DNA of 64,000 nt, from contig JBGTQJ010000006.1 of the NCBI GenBank assembly GCA_041941305.1, forward strand, positions 124,001-188,000. The letters run 5' to 3'. The position numbers and the translations under genes were made by a program. The notes beneath the pieces were generated by a model. The model was not told the DNA's origin. It saw nothing but the letters and a program-made list of their open reading frames with translations, and did no database searches. This DNA is from JANSWP01 sp041941305 (GTDB lineage Bacteria; Bacteroidota; Bacteroidia; Chitinophagales; Saprospiraceae). This document shows positions 8,609-18,434 of this stretch, piece after piece (positions within the stretch are counted from its first letter, which is position 1; the number at the start of each line of letters is the position of its first letter).

Positions 8609-9469
8609 ATGAAAAGACTTGACAGAATTTTTTTAATCTTTTTTGTTCTGACAATTATCAGTCAGTCCAGTTGTAAGAAAGCTGAGGAGTTAGGAGGGTG
8701 TTCGTTTCCTGCAACACTTGATGGGTACAATCTCGTTTGGAGTGACGAATTTGACGGATCTTCCATAGATGAGTCTAAATGGTCTTTTGATTTAGGTAAT
8801 GGCTGTGACATAAGTCCAGACTTGTGTGGATGGGGCAATAATGAACTGGAGTATTATACAGCCCGCGAAGAGAATGCCTACATCAATGATGGAAATTTGG
8901 TCATTGAAGCCCGCAAAGAATCTCCACTTTACCTGGGAGAATACCAATACACTTCAGCGCGAATGGTTACCAAAAACAAGGGAGACTGGAAATATGGTCG
9001 AATTGATGTGCGTGCTAAAATGCCCATTGGACAGGGACTTTGGCCAGCAATATGGATGCTCCCGACGGATAGTGTTTACGGTGGATGGCCTAAAAGTGGT
9101 GAAATTGACATCATGGAATATCTAGGGCATGAACCCGAAAGGATGTTTGGAACGATTCACTATGGCCATGATTTCTGGAGATTTAACAGCCAGGGATTAG
9201 AATTGGAGTCAGGTACATTCGCCGACGACTTTCACGTGTTTACGGTTTTGTGGGATGAGGACTGTATCCAATTTCAGATGGACGGCATCAATGTGGGCCT
9301 AGCCAATACCCGTTCTACTACTTTGCCGACGACTTTTCCATTTGATCAGGAATTTCATTTGATTTTAAACGTAGCAGTCGGAGGAAACCTTCCCGGCAAC
9401 CCAGATGGGAGTACAGTATTCCCACAGAGAATGGAGGTAGATTATGTACGTGTATACCAGGAAAAATAA
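8609..9469 (+). CDS. GH16 endo-beta-1,3-glucanase (laminarinase), lipoprotein
   Basis: The 286-residue protein has a type II signal peptide with lipobox SQSSC (lipid-anchored Cys22), so it is membrane-anchored and probably exposed at the surface or in the periplasm. Nearly all the rest is one GH16 jelly roll. It opens with the laminarinase block LVWSDEFDG, has WGNNELEYYT, and carries the catalytic signature GEIDIME with nucleophile E165, D167 and acid/base E170. The DEFDG/NNELEYY pair and absence of carrageenase or agarase features point to laminarin-type beta-1,3(-1,4)-glucan. It is the first gene of a unit with the CBM-like protein 23 bp downstream, behind the GATGTA-repeat promoter. Confidence 0.92.
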   Translation: MKRLDRIFLIFFVLTIISQSSCKKAEELGGCSFPATLDGYNLVWSDEFDGSSIDESKWSFDLGNGCDISPDLCGWGNNELEYYTAREENAYINDGNLVIEARKESPLYLGEYQYTSARMVTKNKGDWKYGRIDVRAKMPIGQGLWPAIWMLPTDSVYGGWPKSGEIDIMEYLGHEPERMFGTIHYGHDFWRFNSQGLELESGTFADDFHVFTVLWDEDCIQFQMDGINVGLANTRSTTLPTTFPFDQEFHLILNVAVGGNLPGNPDGSTVFPQRMEVDYVRVYQEK

Positions 9470-9492
9470 TTTTCAAACGAAACAACATAAAT

Positions 9493-10818
9493 ATGAAAAA
9501 ATTTTACGCTTCTATCCTTGCATGTCTATTCCTAGCTTCAGGTATCCAGGCTCAGATAGTCTGGGATAATTTTGAAGACCACCGCAACGGAACTTATGGT
9601 TTCATCAGCGGTTCATTTATTCCATACTTAGAAAATCCCGATCCGACGGGTGCGAATACCAGCCAGGTGGCTGCTCAATATACCCGAAATGCGGGCGAAT
9701 TATTTGATGTCATCATTCTGGATGCTGCAATGGCAGATTTGTCAGATTATCTTTCAGGTGCCAAGCAAATGAGTATTGATGTATGGAGTCCAAATGCTGG
9801 TACAGTAGTTCAAATCACTTTGGAAAATGACGTATTGGCACAACCTGCCAATTTCCCTACCGGAAGACATAGTGTTTACCTGGCAACGACTTCTGTTGCT
9901 AATGCATGGGAAACCCTTACGTTTAGTTTCGATAATCAACCGGACCCAGCTGTTGCCAATGATAATGTCAACAGAATTGTGTTGCTTTTTGCACCAAGTA
10001 CCAATACAGGAGATACCTATTATTGGGACAATTTGAATGGACCTGAATTGGCGAATGATCCTTGTGATGGGGTAACACCAGATTCCGAAGTTTTCAATGA
10101 TTTTGAATGCAATCAAAATGTGAATTACCTCTTCTCCCATTCCGGTGTTAATTTTAGAAGAGTGCTCAATCCTGATCAAACTGGCAATCCCTCAGATTAT
10201 GCTGCAACTTACACGCGCAACAATGGGGAGGAGTTTGATGTCATCATTGGCAGGTTTGATGGCAATTTGGCATTGGAAGCAAACAGCACCATTTCTTTGG
10301 ATGTCTGGGATCCTAATGCACCAACCGATGTGACGCTTTCATTACAAACTACGAGTAACGATGTCATTTTGGCAATGACTGCTACTACTTCCACGAGTGG
10401 CTCCTGGGAAACTTTGACTTTTGACCCAAGTTCTGTTGCAGCTGCTACCGACATCGGTCAATTTGTAATTCTATTTGATCCGGGTAATTTTACAGGGGAC
10501 AACTACTTTTTTGACAACTTTGGATTCGGAGAACCGCTTGCCGTAGAGGATTTGAAAGAAGTCATTTCCTTTGAAGCTTTCCCTAATCCATCTCAGGGAT
10601 TCACCACCTTCAAATATGATTTAAATACATCAGCTGATGTCAATTTATCCATACATGATCTTACTGGAAAAGTAATTACTCAGGTTGTAGATACCAATCA
10701 GGCATCTGGTAGTCATCAGGTAACATGGAATGCTGATCAACTTTCCAATGGACTTTACTTTTACACACTTACTATCAATGGTAAAGTTGCTTCTGGGAAG
10801 ATTGTACTGAATAAATAA
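9493..10818 (+). CDS. T9SS-secreted protein with two CBM-like beta-sandwich modules
   Basis: This 441-residue protein has a Sec signal peptide (1-20, ending GIQAQ) and two homologous modules of about 165 residues. Each begins with an aromatic/acidic stretch (VWDNFEDH; FNDFECNQ), contains SIDVWSPN or SLDVWDPN, then WETLTF and a YYWDN or YFFDN strand near its end. The same module type occurs twice in the protein at 18435. Residues from about 362 form a type A T9SS sorting domain (AFPNPSQG ... SNGLYFYTLTINGK ... KIVLNK). No catalytic residues are visible. Secretion to the surface and placement directly after a laminarinase suggest a glucan-binding scaffold doing work done elsewhere by SusE/F-type proteins; binding is inferred, not shown. 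Confidence 0.8.
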   Translation: MKKFYASILACLFLASGIQAQIVWDNFEDHRNGTYGFISGSFIPYLENPDPTGANTSQVAAQYTRNAGELFDVIILDAAMADLSDYLSGAKQMSIDVWSPNAGTVVQITLENDVLAQPANFPTGRHSVYLATTSVANAWETLTFSFDNQPDPAVANDNVNRIVLLFAPSTNTGDTYYWDNLNGPELANDPCDGVTPDSEVFNDFECNQNVNYLFSHSGVNFRRVLNPDQTGNPSDYAATYTRNNGEEFDVIIGRFDGNLALEANSTISLDVWDPNAPTDVTLSLQTTSNDVILAMTATTSTSGSWETLTFDPSSVAAATDIGQFVILFDPGNFTGDNYFFDNFGFGEPLAVEDLKEVISFEAFPNPSQGFTTFKYDLNTSADVNLSIHDLTGKVITQVVDTNQASGSHQVTWNADQLSNGLYFYTLTINGKVASGKIVLNK

Positions 10819-10836
10819 TTTAAGTTGCGAATAACT

Positions 10837-10879
10837 GCCTCAACGCCCTGCAGGGCGTTGAGGCGGATACTTCAGTATC
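10837..10879. repeat. Perfect 28-bp GC-rich palindrome plus second hairpin
   Basis: GCCTCAACGCCCTG followed at once by its reverse complement forms a 28-bp perfect palindrome (10837-10864). GATAC-TTCA-GTATC follows at 10866-10879. It lies 18 bp after the stop of the CBM protein, has no clean T-run, and looks more like a REP-type element that may also attenuate transcription or protect the 3' end. The remaining gap to 11169 is AT-rich with no gene seen. Confidence 0.7.
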
Positions 10880-11169
10880 GCCGAACTACTTTTTAGGAAA
10901 GAAGTTGGGCATCTAATTGCTCAACTTCTATAATACTTTCATTACTTGTAGCTTTACAAGAAATGCAACTGAAACAACCAAGCTTATTCACCCCAATAAT
11001 TGAAATGTTGGAGTTGACAGGACAAATATTCCAATACAAGATTTAAAACTACATTTACTACCTTCCTACAAAAAACCAAATGTATCAACCAACTTTAGGG
11101 CATGTTTAAATTTAGTTTTTTCATATTAACAAAAGAATTAATTTTAAATATGCTCTTAACAACGCAATC

Positions 11170-12729
11170 ATGACAAAAAATTCATTCATTGTTCTGGTGG
11201 CCCTTATTGTTGCACTGGGTGGCTTTTTGATGGGCTTTGATGCTTCCGTTATTTCAGGGGTTAATAAGTTTATTGAAATAGAATTCGCATTAACAAAACT
11301 GGAATTGGGTTGGGCAGTGGGTTCGCTCACCTTAACTGCCACACTGGCGATGATGGTTGCTGGACCTTTAAGTGACAGGATAGGAAGAAAAAAGGTATTG
11401 AGTATAGCAGCGATGTTGTATTTTATTTCAGCGGTGGGTTCCGCAATTGCACCTTCTTTTATGTTTTTAGTGATTGCCAGAATGATTGGAGGAATTGGTG
11501 TTGGTGCTTCCCTTATTATTGCTCCTATGTATATTGCTGAAATTGCGCCACCGGATATGAGAGGTCGGATGGTTTCTTTCAACCAGTTGAATATCGTATT
11601 GGGTATCTCTGTTGCATTTTTCACCAATTACATGATTTTGCAATTAGGAGATTCGGATGCTGCCTGGGCACAATCCCTAAAGTTTGATGAATATAACTGG
11701 CGGTGGATGCTAGGGTTGGAGGCATTTCCAGCCATCCTTTATTTTTTCGCCCTGTTTATAGTCCCGAAAAGCCCGCGTTGGTTGGCAATGAAGGGTAAAT
11801 ACGATGAAGCATTGGCTATCATGAAAAGGGCTGCCGAGGAATCAGAGGCTAAAAAAATAATTGATTCTGTAAAAGAAAGTATGAGTGAGGGTGCTCCAAA
11901 AGAAAAATTACCTATCAAAGAATTGTTTAAACCCGCTTTAAGGCTCGTCCTTACCATTGGTCTGGTCATTGGAATCCTTCAGCAGATAACGGGTATCAAC
12001 TCCGTATTTTTCTATGCGCCTATGATTTTTGAACAATCAGGCGTTGGAACAGATGCTTCCTTTTCTCAAGCAATTTTGGTGGGACTTATCAATTTGGTAT
12101 TTACGGTGATTGCCATCGCCTTAATTGATAAACTGGGGAGGAAACCACTACTGATTTTTGGAGTTTCGGGAATTGTCGTGACCATGTTTTTATTGGCTTA
12201 TGGATTCAATCAGGCGACTTATACATTGACAGACGAATCTGTTACTACCTTACCTGCCGAAGTTAATCAGGACCAATTGGCACCAATGCTTAATCGTACA
12301 TATGATGATGATGTAAGCTACAAGTTGGCACTTCAGGAAGCTTTGGGTAAAGAAAATGCACAAGCGTTTGAATCAGAGTTGATCACCGCAGCTGTAAGCA
12401 TGAATTCCTGGTTGATTTTATTGAGCATTCTGGGTTTTGTTGCATCATTTGCGGTATCGATAGGTCCAGTGATGTGGGTCCTGTTTTCTGAATTATTTCC
12501 CAACTGGATACGGGGGCTTGCTATTTCTTTTGTAGGTCTGGTTAATTCAGCAGTGAGTTTTGGGGTGCAGCTGGTCTTTCCCTGGGAATTACAGAATTTT
12601 GGAAGTTCCCTGACTTTCCTGATTTATGGTGTTTTCGCCTTGCTTGGGCTCGTCTTTATCATTATGAAAGTACCTGAAACGAAAGGAAGGTCACTCGAAG
12701 AGTTAGAGCGATTATTGGTTAAAAATTAA
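11170..12729 (+). CDS. MFS sugar porter (sugar/H+ symporter family)
   Basis: The 519-residue protein has about 12 hydrophobic helices and the sugar-porter signatures: GPLSDRIGRKK after helix 2 (residues 65-75), PKSPRWL after helix 6, QQITGINSVFFYAP in helix 7, DKLGRKP after helix 8, and the terminal PETKGRSLEE (502-511). An insert of roughly 60 polar residues lies between the helices around position 360, longer than in XylE-type members. The QQITGIN motif is typical of hexose or pentose recognition in this family. It probably imports glucose, or possibly laminaribiose, released by the neighbouring hydrolases. It leads a run of tightly spaced genes (next start 19 bp away) ending with the second CBM protein. 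Confidence 0.9.
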   Translation: MTKNSFIVLVALIVALGGFLMGFDASVISGVNKFIEIEFALTKLELGWAVGSLTLTATLAMMVAGPLSDRIGRKKVLSIAAMLYFISAVGSAIAPSFMFLVIARMIGGIGVGASLIIAPMYIAEIAPPDMRGRMVSFNQLNIVLGISVAFFTNYMILQLGDSDAAWAQSLKFDEYNWRWMLGLEAFPAILYFFALFIVPKSPRWLAMKGKYDEALAIMKRAAEESEAKKIIDSVKESMSEGAPKEKLPIKELFKPALRLVLTIGLVIGILQQITGINSVFFYAPMIFEQSGVGTDASFSQAILVGLINLVFTVIAIALIDKLGRKPLLIFGVSGIVVTMFLLAYGFNQATYTLTDESVTTLPAEVNQDQLAPMLNRTYDDDVSYKLALQEALGKENAQAFESELITAAVSMNSWLILLSILGFVASFAVSIGPVMWVLFSELFPNWIRGLAISFVGLVNSAVSFGVQLVFPWELQNFGSSLTFLIYGVFALLGLVFIIMKVPETKGRSLEELERLLVKN

Positions 12730-12748
12730 CAAACCCAACTTTTTAAAC

Positions 12749-14038
12749 ATGAAAATTATTTCAAGATTATTCTACTTTACTATAACTATCCTTTTCATAA
12801 CCTGTGGCGATCCTCAGCCTCGAGAAGCTGATACTGCTACAGAGCAAACAGAAGAAGCCACTCCTGTGGTCATAAAAATTGAAGCAGAAGAATTTGTCAA
12901 TTCCTCTGAAGATATAAGTACTGAAACCACTGAGGATAACACCTCCTATGTTACGAACACGGCTGAAGAATCCTGGCTCGAATATGAAGTCGATGTTCCT
13001 GCAGCTGGGCGGTATAAATTTGAGGTGAATGCTCAGGGAGCAAATGAAGGAGCTTCTGTTTGGATGGAAGATTACATTGATAACAAAGATGGCCGAACTT
13101 ATAATGTTACAGGATCTGTACCAATTTCTGCTGGGTCATTTGCAGTGAGTAGCAAAGATGGAAGCCCACTGAATACTGGAGTTCATAAAATGAAATTGCA
13201 TGTAAAGGGAGCTCAAACCAAAGTAGATGGGGTGACTCTAACATTAATGAAAGCACATCAATTAACTCCCCAGACATTGACTCAAAAAACCGATGGAGAA
13301 GAGTGGAAAGTCGTCTGGTCTGATGAATTTGAAGGAGAGGGCTTGCCGGACACTTCCAAATGGACTTATGACATTGGTAATTGGGGTTGGGGAAATAATG
13401 AGTTGCAATACTACACGGAAAATCGTCTGGAAAATGCTCGCCTTGAAAATGGCAACCTCGTCATCGAAGCGAGAAAAAATGATATGAATCAGGAATGGAC
13501 TTCAGCACGATTGACCACTCGGGGCAAAGTGACTTTCCTGTATGGTAGAATTGAGTTTAGAGCCAAAGTGCCGCCGAACAGAGGCAACTGGGCAGCAGGT
13601 TGGACATTGGGAGACGAATATGTAGATGAATTGTCCTGGCCATATTGTGGTGAAATTGACATCCTGGAAAGTGTAGGTTATGAAATGGACGACGAAACGG
13701 GGAATGGGAAAGCACATGCTTCGGCACATTGTGGAGCCTATTATTTCAAATTAGGCAATCAACCTACAGGAACCATTGAAGTAGAAAACATGAATAAGGA
13801 CTACCATATTTATGCAGTTGACTGGACGCCAGATGGCATCGTCGCCTCAGTAGACGGCAAAGAATACTTTACATACAATGACACTTCTACAGAATTAGCA
13901 TGGCCTTTTGGAAAGGCTCAAAACATCATCCTCAATCTCGCTATGGGTGGTGGTTGGGGTGGACTACAAGGCATGGATGAATCTGTTACCTCACAAATCT
14001 TTTTAGTGGATTACGTGAGAGTTTACGAGAAAATTTAG
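12749..14038 (+). CDS. CBM6-like module plus GH16 laminarinase, lipoprotein
   Basis: This is a 429-residue lipoprotein (lipobox LFITC, Cys19) with an acidic Thr/Glu linker at about 20-45. The region from about 46 to 170 begins IEAEEFVNSS and continues through WLEYEVDVPAAGRY to KVDGVTLTLM, the layout of CBM6-type beta-sandwiches. A GH16 domain fills about 185-429: VVWSDEFEGEG, WGWGNNELQYYT, and GEIDILE with E302, D304 and E307. Compared with the 8609 enzyme it adds the binding module and an insertion after the active-site strand (GYEMDDETGNG), so it probably attacks a different chain length or branched substrate. It lies 50 bp before the GH3 gene in the same transcription unit. Confidence 0.9.
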   Translation: MKIISRLFYFTITILFITCGDPQPREADTATEQTEEATPVVIKIEAEEFVNSSEDISTETTEDNTSYVTNTAEESWLEYEVDVPAAGRYKFEVNAQGANEGASVWMEDYIDNKDGRTYNVTGSVPISAGSFAVSSKDGSPLNTGVHKMKLHVKGAQTKVDGVTLTLMKAHQLTPQTLTQKTDGEEWKVVWSDEFEGEGLPDTSKWTYDIGNWGWGNNELQYYTENRLENARLENGNLVIEARKNDMNQEWTSARLTTRGKVTFLYGRIEFRAKVPPNRGNWAAGWTLGDEYVDELSWPYCGEIDILESVGYEMDDETGNGKAHASAHCGAYYFKLGNQPTGTIEVENMNKDYHIYAVDWTPDGIVASVDGKEYFTYNDTSTELAWPFGKAQNIILNLAMGGGWGGLQGMDESVTSQIFLVDYVRVYEKI

Positions 14039-14088
14039 GGCGGAACCTTTAATTAGTTTTAGTCAAAATTTTTGAAATAAAATTAGGG

Positions 14089-16365
14089 ATGAATTCTTTA
14101 GTGACCATAAGAATCACTGCCATTGCTATGCTCTTTTTTGTATCATTGGTGAGTTGTGTAGATACCCAAACGGGAGGTGATTCTCAGGGATTAAATGGCA
14201 AGGTCGAAGCCTTATTGCAAAAAATGACCCTTGAAGAAAAAGCAGGGCAAATGACCAACATCAGTCTGATGGCATTGGCAAAAGGAGATTTTTGGATGCG
14301 TCGGGATACGGTCGAATTGGATACCGCCAAAATGAATGAATTGCTACTTCGAAAGCATGTAGGGTCTGTCCAAAATCTGGGTACTTATCCATTCAGTCCT
14401 GAAGAGTGGCGAAAAAACATTGCCGAAGTCCAGGAGGTTGCCGTCAATCAATCTAGACTGGGCATTCCCGTTATATATGGTATAGACGCCGTTCATGGTG
14501 CTAATTATTCAGCAGGATCTACCCTTTTTCCTCAACAATTGGCACTTGCAGCAACCTGGAATCCAGCACTCGCTGAAACCACTGGAGCCATTACTTCCTA
14601 TGAAATCAAAGCATCGGGTATTCCCTGGAATTATTCCCCAGTATTGGATGTCTGTAAACAACCACTTTGGGGGCGCGTTTTTGAAACTTTTGGAGAAGAT
14701 ACCTATCTCGCTACTGTGATGGGAGATGCCATGATAAAAGGTGCACAAGGAGATGATGTTTCAGATTTTGATAAATCAGCAGTTTGTCTTAAGCACTTTT
14801 TGGGCTACGGTCAACCAGACAATGGCAAAGATCGCTCACCAACGTATTTGCCTGAACGGATGTTGAGGCAATATCACCTGCCTCCGTTTGAATCAGCGAT
14901 TAAAAATGGGGCAATGACGGTCATGATAAATTCTGGCTCCGTCAATGGTATTCCCTCTCATGCAGATTATCATTTAATCACGGAGATTTTAAAAGGCGAA
15001 CTAGGTTTTGAAGGATTTACCATATCAGATTGGGAAGATATTGTGAATTTGGTCAAAACCCATCAAGTGGCAAAAGACGAAAAAGAAGCTGTTAAACTTT
15101 CAGTCAATGCGGGTTTAGACATGTGTATGGAACCCTATGATGCCAGCTTTGCAGATTATTTGGTCGAATTGGTCAACGAAGGCGCAGTCCCAATGTCCAG
15201 AGTAAATGATGCAGTTCGTCGCATTCTAACTGTAAAAATGAAGCTGGGGCTCTTTGAAGAATCCTTGACAGATGCTTCGCTGTATCCAAAATTTGGTTCA
15301 GAAGAATATGCAGAAGAAAGTTTTAAAGCTGCGTTGGAGTGCTTGACCCTATTGAAAAATGAAAATGACATTTTACCACTTTCGAAGAACAAGAAAATCC
15401 TAATCACTGGTGTGGGTGCCCATTCCTTCAACTACCTGAATGGAGCCTGGTCACGGACCTGGGGAGGTCATGAAACTGATTTTAATGATGAGGAGAAAAA
15501 AACAGTTTTGGAATCTATCCAGGATAAAATAGGTAATGAAAATGTCACTTATGTTGAAGGTACTTCCTATGATGAAGATATCAATACTTCCAAAGCAGTT
15601 TCAGCCGCCCGCCAGGCAGATTATGTCATCGCAGTCTTGGGAGAAAAACCCGCTACTGAAAAACCGAGTGACATTGAAGATTTAACCATGCCACAAGTCC
15701 AATTGGATTTGGTCAAAGCGCTTGCGAAAACAGGCAAGCCCATCCTTTTGGTGCTATTGGAGGCGCGCCCTCGAATTATCAGTGAAATAGAACCCTTGGC
15801 AGCAGGTATTTTGATGGCATATCTTCCAGGAAGTGAAGGAGGAAGAGCGATCGCCGAAGTCCTTTATGGAAATTATAATCCAAGTGGAAAGTTACCTTAT
15901 ACCTATCCAAGATATACTGGTTCTATCTGGGCATATGACCATACCAAAGCAGATGAAAGAGGGGGTGGTTTTGGTTTTGGTGCTTTCAACCCTCAATATG
16001 AATTTGGTTTTGGACTGAGCTATACGGATTTTGAATACAGCAACCTAACCTTACCGAAAGATACTTTTTCGAGAGCTGAAGATATCCCCGTTTCAATCCA
16101 GGTGACCAATACTGGAAATCAGCCGGGAAAAGAAGTGATACAGCTATATACAGCAGATCTAGTGGCCAGTATTGTTCCGGCTGTCAAACAATTACGTCGT
16201 TTTCAAAAAACGGAAATACAGCCTGGAGATACCAAAACCATCAATTTTAATTTAACTGAAAAAGATTTGGCTTTTGTCAATCAAAGCAATGAATGGGTTA
16301 CAGAAGCTGGAGAGTTTGAAATCCAAATTGACACCTTCTCTGTGAAGTTTTATTTACAAAAATGA
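14089..16365 (+). CDS. GH3 beta-glucosidase, lipoprotein, BglX-like
   Basis: The 758-residue protein has a lipobox (VSLVSC, Cys23) and the three-domain plan of BglX-type GH3 enzymes. A (beta/alpha)8 barrel (about 40-370) contains the GH3 nucleophile D314 in TISDWED and the substrate-contact block KHFLGYG. An alpha/beta sandwich (about 400-610) follows, with LLKNENDILPLS and the YLPGSEGG motif, and then a fibronectin III-like domain (about 660-758) after GFGLSYTDFEY. It should release glucose from the non-reducing ends of laminari-oligosaccharides in the periplasm. It sits between the CBM6-GH16 enzyme and a second GH3 of different subclass, so the two probably divide chain-length or compartment duties. 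Confidence 0.92.
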   Translation: MNSLVTIRITAIAMLFFVSLVSCVDTQTGGDSQGLNGKVEALLQKMTLEEKAGQMTNISLMALAKGDFWMRRDTVELDTAKMNELLLRKHVGSVQNLGTYPFSPEEWRKNIAEVQEVAVNQSRLGIPVIYGIDAVHGANYSAGSTLFPQQLALAATWNPALAETTGAITSYEIKASGIPWNYSPVLDVCKQPLWGRVFETFGEDTYLATVMGDAMIKGAQGDDVSDFDKSAVCLKHFLGYGQPDNGKDRSPTYLPERMLRQYHLPPFESAIKNGAMTVMINSGSVNGIPSHADYHLITEILKGELGFEGFTISDWEDIVNLVKTHQVAKDEKEAVKLSVNAGLDMCMEPYDASFADYLVELVNEGAVPMSRVNDAVRRILTVKMKLGLFEESLTDASLYPKFGSEEYAEESFKAALECLTLLKNENDILPLSKNKKILITGVGAHSFNYLNGAWSRTWGGHETDFNDEEKKTVLESIQDKIGNENVTYVEGTSYDEDINTSKAVSAARQADYVIAVLGEKPATEKPSDIEDLTMPQVQLDLVKALAKTGKPILLVLLEARPRIISEIEPLAAGILMAYLPGSEGGRAIAEVLYGNYNPSGKLPYTYPRYTGSIWAYDHTKADERGGGFGFGAFNPQYEFGFGLSYTDFEYSNLTLPKDTFSRAEDIPVSIQVTNTGNQPGKEVIQLYTADLVASIVPAVKQLRRFQKTEIQPGDTKTINFNLTEKDLAFVNQSNEWVTEAGEFEIQIDTFSVKFYLQK

Positions 16366-16424
16366 CTTGCCCCAATGACCATATGAAACCCTAGTCAATA
16401 CTTAAATGATCGAAAATAGTAAGC

Positions 16425-18332
16425 ATGGAACAAATCACGACAGACAACGGAATAAAGCAAAAAGTCGAAAGCTTATTGGCTAAGATGACCCTTGCTCAAA
16501 AGATTGGTCAAATGACCCAAACAGAGCGTATGGCAATCACGCCCAAAGAAGTCAAGGAATACCATATTGGATCCATTTTGAGTGGTGGCGGATCCTGTCC
16601 TGGAGAAAATAAACCTCAAGATTGGGTAGACATGAATGATGCTTTTTGGGCAGCCTCCATGGAAGAAGACGAGCATCATTTGGCGATTCCCATTATTTAT
16701 GGTGTGGATGCGATCCATGGTCACAACAATGTTTTGGGAGCAACCATCTTTCCTCAAAATATTGGTTTGGGTGCCGCAAATGATCCTGAATTATTGGAAA
16801 GAATTGCCAGAGTCACTGCGCGTGAAATTTTGGCTACAGGAGTTGAGTGGACTTTCGCGCCCACCCTGGCTGTAGCTCGAAACAACCAGTGGGGACGAAC
16901 CTATGAAAGCTATTCCGAAGACCCTGAAATTGTTCAATCCTATGCAGGACGATTTGTCAAGGGCTTGCAGAATAATTTAGGTGTCAACAGTGTTGTCAGT
17001 TGTGTGAAACATTGGGTGGGAGATGGCGGAACAACCTATGGAATTGATCAAGGAGATACCAATATATCAGAGGAGGAGATGAGCCGAATTCATATTGCAC
17101 CTTACTATCCCGCTTTGGCGGAAGGCGTATTGACAGTGATGGCTTCTTTTAATAGCTGGAACGGAGATAAGTGCCACGGGCACAAATATTTATTGACAGA
17201 TATTTTGAAAAAAGAACTAGAGTTTGAAGGATTTATCATTTCTGATTGGGATGGAATTGATTATCTGTCTGAAAGCTATTTTGATGCGGTAGGATTGAGT
17301 GTAAATGCAGGCATTGATATGTTCATGGTTTCCGAAAAATGGAAAGAATTTATAGCACATCTCCATAAACATGTTGAACAAGGTTCTGTTACACTCGAAA
17401 GAATTGATGATGCTGTTCGCCGAATACTATACGTGAAGTTCAAATACGATTTATTTGAAAAACCCAGACCTGCTGAAAGGTTTTGGTCGAATCATAAAAG
17501 TTTTGGTTGTAAGGAGCATAGAGAGGTTGCCAGGGAGGCGGTTAGAAAATCATTGGTTTTATTAAAAAACGAAAATGACATTTTACCCTTAAACAAGAAT
17601 GCTCGAATACTGGTAGCTGGAAAAAATGCAGATGATTGTGGGCATCAATGTGGTGGGTTTACCATAGCCTGGCAAGGAGTATCAGATAGTAAGGAAATAG
17701 GAAGAGATTTTTTGGATAGCGGCATTACAGCAGATTACAATTCCAACAATGCAGGTGTGCAGAAAGGAACCATTCCAGGTGGAACTTCCATATGGGATGG
17801 AATCAAAGCAGTAGCTCCAAATGCGGTGCTCAATTTAGATGGAAGTGCCGCCGATCCTAACAATCATGATGCGGCAATTGTCGTCATTGGCGAAACGCCT
17901 TATGCAGAGGGGATGGGGGATATTCGTGAAAGCGACGAAAGTATTGCTGAAATGGGCTCTGTGATAAGAGGCTTGATGAAGGTTTTAGCTCCTTATGGAA
18001 GATCACTGGTATTGAATGAACTGCATCCTGAAGATCTGAGAGCAATTAAAAACATAACTGAAAAAGGGATTCCCGCAGTAGTGGTTTTAGTAAGTGGAAG
18101 AACTTTGATCATTGAAAAAGAACTGGACGCTTCTGCTGCTTTTGTGGCGGCTTGGTTGCCTGGTTCGGAAGGACAAGGAGTAGCTGATGTATTGTTTGGA
18201 GACTATGATTTTCAAGGAAAACTTTCTTTTACCTGGCAGAAAAAAGCAGGCGAAAACTTTCTGAAAGGCGATGAAAAGTATGAACCCTTATTCCCTTATG
18301 GGTATGGTTTGACGTATAGAAAAAATATTTAA
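16425..18332 (+). CDS. GH3 exo-beta-glucanase/beta-glucosidase, ExoI-like, no visible signal peptide
   Basis: The 635-residue enzyme is a GH3 with only the barrel and the alpha/beta sandwich, lacking the fibronectin-like tail of its neighbour; this is the plan of barley ExoI-type exo-glucanases. The nucleophile is D274 in IISDWDG. Other family blocks are GVDAIHGHNN, FPQNIGLGA, VKHWVGDGGT and LPGSEGQG. The N-terminus (MEQITTDNG) has no hydrophobic stretch, and no upstream start adding one is seen, so the protein is probably cytoplasmic. That would fit hydrolysis of disaccharides brought in by the MFS permease. A start-site error hiding a signal peptide cannot be excluded. Confidence 0.9.
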   Translation: MEQITTDNGIKQKVESLLAKMTLAQKIGQMTQTERMAITPKEVKEYHIGSILSGGGSCPGENKPQDWVDMNDAFWAASMEEDEHHLAIPIIYGVDAIHGHNNVLGATIFPQNIGLGAANDPELLERIARVTAREILATGVEWTFAPTLAVARNNQWGRTYESYSEDPEIVQSYAGRFVKGLQNNLGVNSVVSCVKHWVGDGGTTYGIDQGDTNISEEEMSRIHIAPYYPALAEGVLTVMASFNSWNGDKCHGHKYLLTDILKKELEFEGFIISDWDGIDYLSESYFDAVGLSVNAGIDMFMVSEKWKEFIAHLHKHVEQGSVTLERIDDAVRRILYVKFKYDLFEKPRPAERFWSNHKSFGCKEHREVAREAVRKSLVLLKNENDILPLNKNARILVAGKNADDCGHQCGGFTIAWQGVSDSKEIGRDFLDSGITADYNSNNAGVQKGTIPGGTSIWDGIKAVAPNAVLNLDGSAADPNNHDAAIVVIGETPYAEGMGDIRESDESIAEMGSVIRGLMKVLAPYGRSLVLNELHPEDLRAIKNITEKGIPAVVVLVSGRTLIIEKELDASAAFVAAWLPGSEGQGVADVLFGDYDFQGKLSFTWQKKAGENFLKGDEKYEPLFPYGYGLTYRKNI

Positions 18333-18341
18333 ACAATTAAT

Positions 18342-18406
18342 TATGTGGACATTATGTACTAATTGATGTAGACCAACAAGGGGAAATCCTCTCTCACCTT
18401 AATTTG
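18342..18406 (+). promoter_or_regulatory. Possible weaker promoter with degenerate GATGTA-like sites
   Basis: TATGTG (18342), TATGTA (18353) and GATGTA (18365) lie 11 and 12 bp apart, and TTAATTTG (18399-18406) is one base from a TAnnTTTG box. The distance from the last site to the box is 28 bp rather than 33, so this is only a loose version of the arrangement seen before 8609. Confidence 0.35.
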
Positions 18407-18434
18407 CATAAGTCCTTTTTTAAAAAATTTAGAA

